Below, piece after piece: positions 16,570 through 25,192 of a stretch of DNA of 64,000 nt (the first letter of the stretch is position 1; the number at the start of each line of letters is the position of its first letter). Position numbers and translations under genes: made by a program. Below the pieces are notes generated by a model. The model saw nothing but the letters and a program-made list of their open reading frames with translations. It was not told the DNA's origin and made no database searches. Source of the stretch: Candidatus Ozemobacteraceae bacterium (lineage in GTDB: Bacteria; Muiribacteriota; Ozemobacteria; Ozemobacterales; Ozemobacteraceae); assembly GCA_035373905.1 (NCBI GenBank), contig DAOSOK010000014.1:1-64000 (forward strand), given 5' to 3'.

Positions 16570-17214
16570 ATGTGCATTGAAGAGAAGATGCATATGAACC
16601 ATCATCGCCTGCTGGTCGGACTTCTGCTTTTCGGCCTCTACCTGTGGCCGACGGCACGCGCAACCATGACCGACAACAGGGCACCGTTCCTGTCGGCGCC
16701 CCAGCCGCCTTCCGCCGGAAGAGCCGCCGAGCGCCGCTGCCAGGCGTATCTCACGGCCGCCGACACGACGTATGCCTCCTGGGTGTCCAAGGGGCGCGCC
16801 TACCTGGGCCGCAAGGAATACGAGCAGGCAATCTGGGCCTTCCGAAAGGCGCTGCGCCTGAAACCGCTCTCATCGGAAGCGCATTTTCTGCTCGGATACG
16901 CATTCGAGCGACGGGGACTCGAAGGCCTTCCCGGCGATGTCACGAACTGGGACGAGCTTGCCGAGGCCGAATACCGCGCCTCGATCGCCCTCGACGACCA
17001 TCTCCCGGCCCGGTACAACCTCGGCCGCATGCTGGAACGGCTCGAACGACACGACGAAGCCCGCCGCGAATTCGAGCATATCCTGACCGTCTCCCCCCGG
17101 GGCCGTCTCTCCGCGCGAGCGGCCGCGGGCCTCGACCGGACGATCGACGCGGACCTCGAACCGGCGCGTCGCCTGTCAAACCTGCCTGCGGCCGACACGC
17201 AGCGCGGTCGTTGA
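16570..17214 (+). CDS. Exported TPR protein
   Basis: About 214 residues: an N-terminal signal segment (HHRLLVGLLLFGLYLWP) followed by TPR helices, with a canonical unit near AYLGRKEYEQAIWAFRKALR and others at ARYNLGRMLERLERHDEA. Three in-frame ATGs cluster at 16570, 16588 and 16594; the first has GGAG seven bases upstream. It lies ten bases before the next TPR gene with GAGGAG between them, so they form a two-gene operon. It is probably a periplasmic scaffold for protein interactions. No specific function can be assigned. Confidence 0.75.
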   Translation: MCIEEKMHMNHHRLLVGLLLFGLYLWPTARATMTDNRAPFLSAPQPPSAGRAAERRCQAYLTAADTTYASWVSKGRAYLGRKEYEQAIWAFRKALRLKPLSSEAHFLLGYAFERRGLEGLPGDVTNWDELAEAEYRASIALDDHLPARYNLGRMLERLERHDEARREFEHILTVSPRGRLSARAAAGLDRTIDADLEPARRLSNLPAADTQRGR

Positions 17215-17224
17215 GGAGCGAATC

Positions 17225-18970
17225 ATGCGAAGCAAGATTCCCATTCTCTTCGGCGCCCTCATCGGCCTGGCATCGCTCTCGCCGCTAAGCCTCGAGAGCC
17301 CCGTCGCCCGGGCGCGCGATCTTACGGTCGAGGAGCGGCTGTTCCAGAAAGCCGAGCCGCTCTGCAGGGCCGGAAAGATCGAAACCGCCATGGATGACCT
17401 GAAGCGGGTTCTGAAGCTCAACCCCAGCCACGCCGGCGCCCTCTACTACGCGGGCGTGTACCGTGCAGGCAAGGGAGACCGGAAAGGCGCCGCCGCCGTT
17501 TTCCGCAAGATCCTTTCCGACCCCGCCTGGGGCTCTCTCGCCCGGGAACGTCTGGCCGAACTTTCGGTCAGGAACAGGCAGGAAGATCTCGCCCGTTCGA
17601 TCAAAAGCTATCTCGAAGGCGAGGCATGGCCCGAGGCGCTTCAAAGCTGCAAGACGGCCCTCCAGCATGCTCCAGGCGATCCGAACCTCCTGTTCCTCAC
17701 GGTGTATTCGGCCGTCATGGCGGGCGACAAGCGGTATGCCGAGGCCGCCTGGAACGCGTTCGGCGCCACATCCGCTCCTGCGACGGAGCGCGGCGACCTT
17801 CGCGATTTCATCGACGGCTGGTTCTGCCGCGACCATTCGCCCCGAGAAGGCCTCCAGCGCCTGATGGGCATCAAGGACGAGAGACTGCGGACGAAGGCGG
17901 TCCGCCGGACGATCCGCCGGATTCTCCTCGACCAGCAATTGTTCGACGAGTATGAGAAGATGCTGCTCGCCGAGCGCGACCGGCCCAATGCCGACCCCGC
18001 CTCGATCGAGCGCGAGCTGATCAAATTTTACGTCGATACCGGCCGCTATGATAAAGGCATGCAGCTGCTCTCGCGGCGCCCGATCGATTCGATGGCGGAC
18101 AACCTCCTGTATATCAGGCTCCTGTCGGCTTCCGGCGACCATCTGAAGGCGATGACCGTCGCCCAGCAACTGATCGGCATGCAGCCCGACCAGCCGGAAC
18201 CGCACGAGGCCTTTCTCAACGCATATATCCCGTTCGCCTCCCGGAACGGCGGTCTCAGCTCGCTCAAACCGGCCGAGCGAGAAAAATGGCAACGTCTCGT
18301 CAGAGAGGAGATCGACCGCTTCAAGGCTTCGCTCAACCCGTCCGAAACGCCGGCCACGGGCATGACCCTTGCGGCCCTGCGCAGCGCGGTCACGCTGAAC
18401 GATTTCGGTATTGCCAGAAGCCTGCTGGAAATCGCCGGCCGGCTCCGGGTGGACGATTCCAACATCCGCGAGTTCCGCGCCGCCGCCGAGGATATGGCGG
18501 ATAACGGCTTTCGGGCGGAGAGCACGACGCTGCTCGAAGCCGCTCTCGGACAGTATCCCGAAGACACGGGGCTGATGACGGCGCTCGCGAACAATTATTA
18601 CCTCGACAATCGGGCGGCGGAAGCCGCCGTCATGCTCGAAACCGTCTTGGAAAAAGATCCGCGGAACATCCACACCCTGTTGCTCCTCGTCGATTGCCTG
18701 GCCGCTTCCGGCCAGCGCGAGCAGGCCAGGAACAAGCTCGTCGATGCCATTTCGCGAACCGACCTTCCGGACATGCTCCGGAACCAGTGCAAAGCCAAGC
18801 TGAACCTGATCGATATCGGCGCCGTGCCGACGGCCGCCACCGGAAGCGAACCGGAGTCGCCGCAGGCCGAACCCCTCCCAACCGACACCGGGGTGCAGGA
18901 TACCGGCGACGCGCCCCAGACCGCCACCGAAGGAGCCTACGCCGGCTTCGAAGGCGTATCCGCCCCATGA
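17225..18970 (+). CDS. Large exported TPR protein
   Basis: A 581-residue protein with a signal peptide (IPILFGALIGLASLSPLSL, cleavage after about residue 30). TPR motifs are spread through the chain, e.g. GKIETAMDDLKRVLKLNPSH, YRAGKGDRKGAAAVFRKIL, GRYDKGMQLLSRRPID and NRAAEAAVMLETVLEKDPRN. The tail after about 540 is Pro/Glu/Thr-rich and probably disordered. It forms an operon with the preceding small TPR gene and possibly the 51-codon gene downstream (66-base gap). Function is unknown. Confidence 0.78.
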   Translation: MRSKIPILFGALIGLASLSPLSLESPVARARDLTVEERLFQKAEPLCRAGKIETAMDDLKRVLKLNPSHAGALYYAGVYRAGKGDRKGAAAVFRKILSDPAWGSLARERLAELSVRNRQEDLARSIKSYLEGEAWPEALQSCKTALQHAPGDPNLLFLTVYSAVMAGDKRYAEAAWNAFGATSAPATERGDLRDFIDGWFCRDHSPREGLQRLMGIKDERLRTKAVRRTIRRILLDQQLFDEYEKMLLAERDRPNADPASIERELIKFYVDTGRYDKGMQLLSRRPIDSMADNLLYIRLLSASGDHLKAMTVAQQLIGMQPDQPEPHEAFLNAYIPFASRNGGLSSLKPAEREKWQRLVREEIDRFKASLNPSETPATGMTLAALRSAVTLNDFGIARSLLEIAGRLRVDDSNIREFRAAAEDMADNGFRAESTTLLEAALGQYPEDTGLMTALANNYYLDNRAAEAAVMLETVLEKDPRNIHTLLLLVDCLAASGQREQARNKLVDAISRTDLPDMLRNQCKAKLNLIDIGAVPTAATGSEPESPQAEPLPTDTGVQDTGDAPQTATEGAYAGFEGVSAP

Positions 18971-19036
18971 TCGTGAAAACCGCTCGACCGGCTGTCCGGC
19001 GAGCCTGCACAAAACCGAAAGCCTCAAGGAGGTCGA

Positions 19037-19192
19037 ATGCTGATCGAAATCTTCACTGACGGGCGTGTTCTGATGGATGGCCAGGAAATGGGCCCTGCCT
19101 ACCGGGCCGAGCATGCTCTGTACGAGTATCTGACGAACCCCCAGAAACTCCTGAACCAGGGCCAGGTTGCAGCCCGCAAGAAAGCCGCCTGA
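19037..19192 (+). CDS. Small 51-residue protein of unknown function
   Basis: A short ORF with an excellent ribosome site (AAGGAGG ending five bases before ATG) and a 16-bp terminator hairpin directly after its stop. The peptide begins MLIEIFTDGRVLMDGQ and ends QVAARKKAA. Two N-terminal beta-strand-like segments precede a helix rich in Ala, Leu and Tyr. It has no signal peptide or membrane segment, so it is probably cytosolic. Codon use is like its neighbours. I do not recognise a family. Confidence 0.65.
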   Translation: MLIEIFTDGRVLMDGQEMGPAYRAEHALYEYLTNPQKLLNQGQVAARKKAA

Positions 19193-19204
19193 CCGGCCTC
19201 ATGA

Positions 19205-19242
19205 CGAGAGCCCCCGTTCCGGACCCGGAACGGGGGCTCTCG
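19205..19242. terminator. Bidirectional terminator hairpin
   Basis: A perfect 16-bp stem CGAGAGCCCCCGTTCC (19205-19220) pairs with 19227-19242, with loop GGACCC. It sits between the 51-codon gene (+) and the TPR gene ending at 19271 (-). The T-run is weak on both strands. Confidence 0.75.
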
Positions 19243-19270
19243 CTCTGTGAGATAGCGATAGTTATCGAAT

Positions 19271-20113
19271 TCAGACGGCTGGCAGTTCCTTGTCGCCGCG
19301 CATTTTCTTCTGGACGTATTCGAACAGCAGTTTCCAGTCTTCCTTGCCCTCGGTGAGCTTGTAGACGCGTTCGAACAGCGCCTTGGCCTCGTCGGGCTTG
19401 TCGAGTTTCTCGAGAAGCTCACCCTTGGTGCAGAGGGCCGGCGGGTATTCGGGCTCTTCCGCAAGCACGATCTCGATCTCCTTGAGGGCCTCGTCATACC
19501 TGTTCAGCTGCAGAAGGGCATCGCAGTAGTTGTTCCGGGCCTTGGAATCCTTCGGCCGAAATTTGAGCGTCAGCGCCCACTCCTCGGCGGCCGTTCGGTA
19601 ATCGCCAAGATCGTAGCTCGTGTTGGCGAGATTGTAGTGATAGTCAGGATCTTCGGGGGAAAGCGCGATCGCTTTCCGGAACTCCTCGACGGCGTTCGCG
19701 AACTGGTTCGTGTTGTGGTAGGAGAGGCCGAGATAATGGTGCGTATCGGCAGCCTCCGGCTTGATGCGTGCGGCTTCGACAAGGGCACGGATGGCTTCGC
19801 GCAGAAACCCCTTCTGGTAATAGTGGTATCCGAGATTGAAGTAGGCGTGATCGAAATCCGGCTTGACTTCGATGGCCAGGTGCCAGTAATGCACCGCTTT
19901 TTCCTGCTGGTCCATTTTGTAGTATGTGTTGCCGATATTATAGAGAGCCTTGAAATATTTCGGATCGAGTTCGAGAGCTTTCTGGTAATACTCGATGGCC
20001 TCATCGTACTTTTCATCGCGGAAGTAGATGTTACCCAGCTCTTTGTACAACTCCGGATTTTTCGGGTCGGCCTTGATCGCTTCGGTCAGTTGAGCAAGTT
20101 TGTCGTCCATCAT
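19271..20113 (-). CDS. Cytoplasmic TPR protein
   Basis: A 280-residue protein made almost wholly of about six consecutive TPR units, e.g. PELYKELGNIYFRDEKYDEA, FKALYNIGNTYYKMDQQEKA, ADTHHYLGLSYHNTNQFANA and PDYHYNLANTSYDLGDYRTA. No signal peptide remains if ATG 20113 (tandem ATGATG, preceded by ACAGGA) is used; the upstream in-frame ATG at 20188 would run over the divergent gene start. It is probably a scaffold protein. It is divergent from the ABC transporter operon with 55 bases between starts, so both promoters overlap there. Confidence 0.8.
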   Translation of the reverse strand: MMDDKLAQLTEAIKADPKNPELYKELGNIYFRDEKYDEAIEYYQKALELDPKYFKALYNIGNTYYKMDQQEKAVHYWHLAIEVKPDFDHAYFNLGYHYYQKGFLREAIRALVEAARIKPEAADTHHYLGLSYHNTNQFANAVEEFRKAIALSPEDPDYHYNLANTSYDLGDYRTAAEEWALTLKFRPKDSKARNNYCDALLQLNRYDEALKEIEIVLAEEPEYPPALCTKGELLEKLDKPDEAKALFERVYKLTEGKEDWKLLFEYVQKKMRGDKELPAV

Positions 20114-20168
20114 CCAATCCTGTCTGTGGGGATAGTAAAAAGCATAATGTGTACCCATTTTATCTGAA

Positions 20169-22421
20169 ATGAAACGTATTGACAACACTCTCCCGTCCGG
20201 GAAAATGCTTCCGTTTCCCCCGGTCCCCTCCCGGGTCCTGTCCGTTCTTCTGCTGATGCTGATTTTGGCTTTGCAGGCGTCGGCAACGGAGATCGAAATA
20301 TGGGATTATCCCCGCTGGCTCGAACCCGGCGAAACGATCGACCGGTTCGCATGGATGAAAAAGCAGATCAGGGCCTTCGAAGCCGAGAATCCCACGATCA
20401 GGGTGAAACTGACCGAAATGACGTGGAATCGCGGCGACGAGAAGCTGAAGATCGCCGCGATGGGCGGCAGGTATCCCGACATCGCGCCAGGCACCGTACC
20501 CCTGCTGTTCATCCGGGAAGGCCTGGTCGAGCCGATGGACGCATATCTCGAGCCGGGTGACCGGGAAGACTACCTCCCCGGTGCCCTCGAGGCCTACACG
20601 GTGGACGGGAAACTGTACGGATGGCCTTGGTATATGGGCGGCCAGCTTCTCTACGTGAACCGCTCGATCTTCGCCTCGGCCGGGGTCGAACTGCCCGGCG
20701 ACGGGCGGTGGACCCCGGAGCGTTTCACCGAGGCGCTCGGCCTGGTTCAGCAGTATCAGAAGGGCCAGAACGGGCAGTATCCGCTCGGCATCTACTTCCA
20801 GAAAAACGAGACGGCGAACTTCCCGTTCATCCTCCAGTTCGGGGGCACCTGGCCGGGGTTCGGCGCCTCGGAACCCGGCGAGGCATCTGATATCGTCCGT
20901 GGTATAGAATGGCTCAGGGAGCTGATCGCAAAAGGGCTGATACCGCCAGACTCGGGCGGCCGCCAGTCGAACGACATCTGGACGGCGTTTGCGCGAGAGC
21001 ACCGCATCGCGGCCGGCGCGTTCGGTCTCTGGGGGATCAAGGCGCTGACCGACAAGTATCCGATGGATTTCGATCTGATGCACTTTCCCGCGCCGGCCGG
21101 CACGCGGTCGGGCTCGTTTCTGGGCATCTCCGGCCTGTATCTGTTCCACCGCGACGATCCGGTCCGCATGAAGGCCGCGGCGAAATTCGCCCGGTTCGTC
21201 ACCAGCGCCGAGCGTCAGCGCGACCTCGTGCGATACACTCAGTTCCCGACCCGTCGCAGCGCCGGCAACATCTACGCCGGCAACGCCCACATGACCCGAG
21301 CCTGGGAGATCCTCCAGGAGGGACGCACCGTTCCAAGCGACCCCCGCTGGCCGCAGATCGACGAGGAGATCGAACAGGCGGTTCAGAACGCCCTTCTCGG
21401 GAAGCAGGCGCCGTCCGCGGCGATAAACGCCGCCGGAGAGCGCGTTCGCGCCCTCATGCAACGCGCGCAGGGCTCGGTCTGCGAGGACATCCGAGGCGGC
21501 TCGTGGTTCGGAAAGGCGTTCCTGTGGCTCTTTCCCCTCGTCATCGCGGCGGCCCTGGCCGCACGCCAGGCGCACATGATCATGCTGATGCCCGCCATAA
21601 CCGTTCTTGGGCTGTTCCTGGCGTATCCCCTGATCGACGCCATCCTGCTGGCGTTCCGCGACTACCGGCTCGGGGAAGTCGGCGGCTTCACGTTCGGCAA
21701 CTTCACGCGGGTGCTCGAAGACGCCAGGTTCATGAAAGCCTGCTGGAACACCACGATCTACACGCTCGTCACGGTCAGCGTGAACACCGGCACCGCCCTC
21801 ATCGCGGCGAGCCTGATCCATGCCCTGCCGGGTCGCCTCAAATCACTATATCGAGCGCTTTACTATCTCCCCGGCGTCGCGTCGGTGGTCGTCGTCGCGA
21901 TGGTCTGGCGATGGCTGTTCAACACAGAGGTCGGCCTGTTCAACACGATCCTGCGGGCGATCGGCCTGCCGACGGTCGGCTGGCTGACCGATCCCGATGT
22001 CGCCTTCGCCTCGATTCTCCTGACGGGCGTCCTGCGCTCGCCGGGCGGGGCGATCCTGATCTACCTCGCGGCGCTCGGCAACATTCCCAAGTCGCTCTAC
22101 GAGGCAGCCGATCTGGAGGGCGCGACGCCGATCCAGCGCTGGTGGCACATCACCGTTCCGCTGCTGCGGCACACGACGATGTTCCTGCTCATCACCGGCG
22201 CGATCGACGCGCTCCAGGTATTCGCCCAGGTGCTCATGCTGACCGACGGCGGCCCTGGCATGTCGACCGAGGTCATCGTCCACCGCGTCTACACCGCAGC
22301 CTTCCGGGACTTCGACTTCGGCCTCTCGTCGGCGATGGCGCTTCTTCTCTTCATCGGGATTCTCACCGTCACGGTCCTCCAGCGCAGGTTCGGCGGGAAG
22401 ACCGAGATGGAACTGGCCTGA
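20169..22421 (+). CDS. Fused sugar-binding protein and MalF-type ABC permease
   Basis: A 750-residue natural fusion. Residues 1-40 are a signal peptide (VLSVLLLMLILALQASA). Residues 41-430 are a family-1 solute-binding protein (EIEIWDYPRW, YPDIAPGTVPLLFIREGLVE, YGWPWYMGGQLLYVNRSIF, FLGISGLYLF). At about 450 an extra membrane segment (FLWLFPLVIAAALAA) returns the chain to the cytoplasm. Residues 470-750 are a six-segment permease with the EAA loop EAADLEGATPIQRWWHITVP. The fusion is topologically sensible because the extra segment is needed. ATP-binding protein is absent from the operon, so a shared MsiK-type ATPase is likely. The genes downstream (kinase, MurQ) suggest MurNAc-type cargo. The start is uncertain: no good ribosome site precedes 20169 or the ATG at 20205. 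Confidence 0.85.
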   Translation: MKRIDNTLPSGKMLPFPPVPSRVLSVLLLMLILALQASATEIEIWDYPRWLEPGETIDRFAWMKKQIRAFEAENPTIRVKLTEMTWNRGDEKLKIAAMGGRYPDIAPGTVPLLFIREGLVEPMDAYLEPGDREDYLPGALEAYTVDGKLYGWPWYMGGQLLYVNRSIFASAGVELPGDGRWTPERFTEALGLVQQYQKGQNGQYPLGIYFQKNETANFPFILQFGGTWPGFGASEPGEASDIVRGIEWLRELIAKGLIPPDSGGRQSNDIWTAFAREHRIAAGAFGLWGIKALTDKYPMDFDLMHFPAPAGTRSGSFLGISGLYLFHRDDPVRMKAAAKFARFVTSAERQRDLVRYTQFPTRRSAGNIYAGNAHMTRAWEILQEGRTVPSDPRWPQIDEEIEQAVQNALLGKQAPSAAINAAGERVRALMQRAQGSVCEDIRGGSWFGKAFLWLFPLVIAAALAARQAHMIMLMPAITVLGLFLAYPLIDAILLAFRDYRLGEVGGFTFGNFTRVLEDARFMKACWNTTIYTLVTVSVNTGTALIAASLIHALPGRLKSLYRALYYLPGVASVVVVAMVWRWLFNTEVGLFNTILRAIGLPTVGWLTDPDVAFASILLTGVLRSPGGAILIYLAALGNIPKSLYEAADLEGATPIQRWWHITVPLLRHTTMFLLITGAIDALQVFAQVLMLTDGGPGMSTEVIVHRVYTAAFRDFDFGLSSAMALLLFIGILTVTVLQRRFGGKTEMELA

Positions 22422-22433
22422 ACGGAGGCTCGC

Positions 22434-23255
22434 ATGACATCCGGCCGCCGCATGACCCCCACCCTGCTCTCCACCGGCGTTCTGACCGTCGGCCTCGTCC
22501 TGACGCTCGGGCCGCTCGCCTGGATGCTCGTCACGGCGTTCACCGACCCGGCGGCGCTCGAGCAGAGCCCGCCCCGCTACGGGATCTGGTCGCTCGAGAA
22601 TTTCCGGCTGCTGCTGAGCGGCGGCCGCATGTTCCGTTGGACGCTCAACTCCCTGGTCATCTCCGCCGTCATCACGGCCGGGCAGCTTTTGTTCAACGCC
22701 CTCGCCGCCTTCAGCTTCTCGGTCGGCAGGTTCCGGGGCCGCGAACTGCTGTTCTGGCTCGTCCTGGCCGCCATGATGGTCCCGGGCCAGATCGTCATGC
22801 TCCCGCTGTTCCTCTTCCTCGCCCGCTGGGGCCTGATCGACAGCCTCTGGGCGGTCATTCTTCCCTCGCTGGCCGCACCCTTCGGCATCTTCATGATCCG
22901 CCAGTACATGGATTCGATTCCCCGACAGCTCCAGGAGGCCGCCCGCATGGACGGCGCGGGTGAATACGAAGTCTTCCGGCACATCTACCTGCCGCTTTCG
23001 GCACCGATCATGGCCACGTCGGGCATCTTTATCTTCATCGCCCAGTGGAATTCGTTCCTCTGGCCGCTGATCACCCTGAATTCCGAAGCGAGTTACACGC
23101 TCCCGGTCGGGCTCGCGACGATGCAGGACCAGCAGATCATGGATTACGGCCTGCTGATGGCCGGGGCGACCTTCGCCGCCCTGCCGATGGTCCTGGTATT
23201 CATGCTGTTCTCGAAACATCTCCTCGAAGGAATGCGAAGCGGAGCCGTGCAATGA
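22434..23255 (+). CDS. MalG/UgpE-type ABC transporter permease
   Basis: A 273-residue inner-membrane protein with six predicted membrane segments and the EAA motif EAARMDGAGEYEVFRHIYLP at about 165-184, which docks on the ATPase. It is the heterodimer partner of the fused permease that ends 12 bases upstream. A GGAGG-like site (ACGGAGGCTCGC) precedes the ATG. Its stop overlaps the kinase start as ATGA. It belongs to the carbohydrate-uptake CUT1 family; substrate is inferred from the operon. Confidence 0.9.
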   Translation: MTSGRRMTPTLLSTGVLTVGLVLTLGPLAWMLVTAFTDPAALEQSPPRYGIWSLENFRLLLSGGRMFRWTLNSLVISAVITAGQLLFNALAAFSFSVGRFRGRELLFWLVLAAMMVPGQIVMLPLFLFLARWGLIDSLWAVILPSLAAPFGIFMIRQYMDSIPRQLQEAARMDGAGEYEVFRHIYLPLSAPIMATSGIFIFIAQWNSFLWPLITLNSEASYTLPVGLATMQDQQIMDYGLLMAGATFAALPMVLVFMLFSKHLLEGMRSGAVQ

Positions 23256-24235
23256 TGGAACCCACCTGGATGATCTCCCTCGACATCGGCGGCACCGCCG
23301 CGACGGGCGTCGCGGTTCTCTGGCCTGACGGTCCGGTCCTCGAACTCTCCTGCCCGTCGAAGAACCTGAGAGCCATGAGTTCCGAAGAACTCGCGACGCT
23401 GATCAATACTATATTTACTAAAACATATGAAACCGGCGACGTCGAGGAGGCTGTCTGGCTGATCGGCGCCGCGGGCGCCCGCCCGGAACCGGACCGGCAA
23501 CGATGGGCCCAGGCCATGGCGGGGCTCGGACTCGAAGCGGCGGAGATCGTCGTTTCGCGCGATTACGAAGCCAACCATGCCGCCGCGTTCGGCGGCGAGG
23601 AAGGCATTCTCAGCGTGAACGGGACCGGCTCGGTCCTGTTCGGCCGGAGGAACGGCACGGACCGTCGCCGGGGCGGCTGGGGGTTCCTCCTCGACACGTC
23701 TCCTTCCGGAGCGGAGTTCGGCCGACTCGCCATGCAGCAGGTGCTCGGCGCGATCGAGGACAACGCACATGGAAACAGCATTCTTGCCGGTTTTCAGAAA
23801 CAGTTCAGGCATCTCGACATCGACCGGGCGGCCCTTCTCGATTGGCTCTACGCCGATCCGGCCGCGCAGCGCAGGCTCGGCGAGATCGCCCCGGTCCTCA
23901 CCATCGCCGTGGATGAAGGCGACCGCACGGCCGAAGCGCTCGTGTCGGCGTCTCTCCGCCGCTGGGCATCAGACGTCCGGGCACTTTCGGGGGAACTGGG
24001 TTTCGGAAACCGGGTGCCGCTGGCGGGCGTCGGAGGCCTCTGGTCGCGCTGGAAGGCGTTTCCCGAGCGGGCTCTGGCCGTCCTGAGCGAACGCGAGCCG
24101 GGAAGATTCACCCTGAAACAGCCGGCATTTCCGCCGGCCTGGGGCCCCCTGGTCCGATATCTCGCGGGATCGCCCCGCGGCCTCGACCCCGACGGCCTGC
24201 GGCACCTGCGCGCCCTTGCTGACAAGGTTCACTGA
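23252..24235 (+). CDS. BadF/BcrA-type sugar kinase (GlcNAc/MurNAc kinase-like)
   Basis: A 327-residue ASKHA-fold ATPase. The phosphate-binding motif near residue 10 reads SLDIGGTAATG, the second motif VNGTGSVLFGR, followed by GGWGFLLDTSPSGAEFGR, as in BadF-type N-acetylglucosamine kinases. A probable catalytic Asp is in VVSRDYEANHAAAFGG. The likely reaction is ATP-dependent 6-phosphorylation of an imported amino sugar. Placement directly before murQ makes MurNAc (or GlcNAc) the best guess, because MurQ needs MurNAc-6-P. ATG 23252 overlaps the permease stop; 23255 is the alternative. The first motif lacks the Lys/Thr of the usual GGGTKT, so biochemical proof is needed. Confidence 0.8.
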   Translation: MMEPTWMISLDIGGTAATGVAVLWPDGPVLELSCPSKNLRAMSSEELATLINTIFTKTYETGDVEEAVWLIGAAGARPEPDRQRWAQAMAGLGLEAAEIVVSRDYEANHAAAFGGEEGILSVNGTGSVLFGRRNGTDRRRGGWGFLLDTSPSGAEFGRLAMQQVLGAIEDNAHGNSILAGFQKQFRHLDIDRAALLDWLYADPAAQRRLGEIAPVLTIAVDEGDRTAEALVSASLRRWASDVRALSGELGFGNRVPLAGVGGLWSRWKAFPERALAVLSEREPGRFTLKQPAFPPAWGPLVRYLAGSPRGLDPDGLRHLRALADKVH

Positions 24236-24259
24236 GCATCATTCGCCACCGGAGGAGTC

Positions 24260-25192
24260 ATGACGCAATCGACAACCCAGGCCGCAGCAGCCTCGCTGCC
24301 GCTGACGGAAAGCAGAAACCCGCGGTCGGTCTATATCGACCGCCAGCCCACCCGTGACGTCGTCAAAACGTTCCTGCACGAGGATCGCGCGGTCTTCACC
24401 GCCGTCGAGGCGGCGGCCGACAGCATCGCCCAGGCGGTCGACCGGATCGTCGCCTCGTTCAGGCAGGGCGGCCGGCTCGTCTACATCGGGGCGGGGACAT
24501 CGGGCAGGCTCGCCGTTCTCGATGCCTCGGAGTGCCCCCCCACCTTCGGCGTGCCGCCGGAGATGGTCACGGCCGTGATCGCGGGCGGCTCGGCGGCCAT
24601 CCTCCAGGCAGTCGAAGGCGCGGAGGACGATCGGGACGCGGCCGTTGCAGATCTGAGGGCGGTCAACCTCTCGCCGGCCGATACCGTGGTCGGGATCACG
24701 GCTTCCGGAACCACGCCCTACGTCATTTCCGGCCTCTCGTTCGCGAAAGGGGTCGGCAGCTGCACGGTGTTGCTTTCCTGCAACCCGTATGGGCGCCCCC
24801 CCGACGTGGATATTCACATCAACCCGGTCGTCGGACCGGAGGTGATCACCGGTTCGACCCGGCTCAAGAGCGGAACGGCCTGCAAACTGGTGCTGAACAT
24901 GCTGTCTTCGATCTCGATGATCAGGATCGGCAAGGTGTATCAGAACCTCATGGTGGACGTTCGGGCCACGAACGCGAAACTGCGCAGACGCGCCCAGCGC
25001 ATCGTGATGGAAGGCGCCCGCACGACGCCCGAACACGCCGACACCTGCCTGTCCCGCGCAAACGGGGAAGCCAAGCTGGCCATCTACCTGGCGAAGAACG
25101 GCGGAACGGCCGACGAGGCAAGAAAGGCTTTGAACGCGGCCGCCGGCCGGCTCGCCGTCGCCCTGGGAGAAATCGACGCAGATGAGATCTGA
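24260..25192 (+). CDS. murQ: N-acetylmuramic acid 6-phosphate etherase
   Basis: A 310-residue SIS-domain lyase that removes the D-lactyl ether from MurNAc-6-P to give GlcNAc-6-P, a cytosolic peptidoglycan-salvage step. Diagnostic motifs: LTESRNPRS near residue 18, GAGTSGRLAVLDASECPPTF with the catalytic Glu, GITASGTTPYV, and STRLKSGTACKLVLNMLSS. Length and order fit the family. A ribosome site GGAGG lies eight bases upstream of the ATG. The 3' end overlaps the SpoIID-like gene by 11 bases. Confidence 0.95.
   Translation: MTQSTTQAAAASLPLTESRNPRSVYIDRQPTRDVVKTFLHEDRAVFTAVEAAADSIAQAVDRIVASFRQGGRLVYIGAGTSGRLAVLDASECPPTFGVPPEMVTAVIAGGSAAILQAVEGAEDDRDAAVADLRAVNLSPADTVVGITASGTTPYVISGLSFAKGVGSCTVLLSCNPYGRPPDVDIHINPVVGPEVITGSTRLKSGTACKLVLNMLSSISMIRIGKVYQNLMVDVRATNAKLRRRAQRIVMEGARTTPEHADTCLSRANGEAKLAIYLAKNGGTADEARKALNAAAGRLAVALGEIDADEI

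Noticed and set aside
21480..21600. The binding-protein/permease fusion might be an assembly or frameshift artefact.
   Set aside because: The linker contains a sensible extra membrane segment, the frame is continuous and codon use is uniform. An artefact would be unlikely to create correct topology. Read support should still be checked.
20160..21821. A 553-codon open frame on the minus strand opposite the fused transporter gene.
   Set aside because: It mirrors the codon periodicity of the real gene, is Arg/Asp/Gly-rich with no recognisable domain, and has no ribosome site. Similar antisense frames at 4162-5727, 11979-13034, 14487-15257, 21846-23252 and 33416-34900 were dropped for the same reason.
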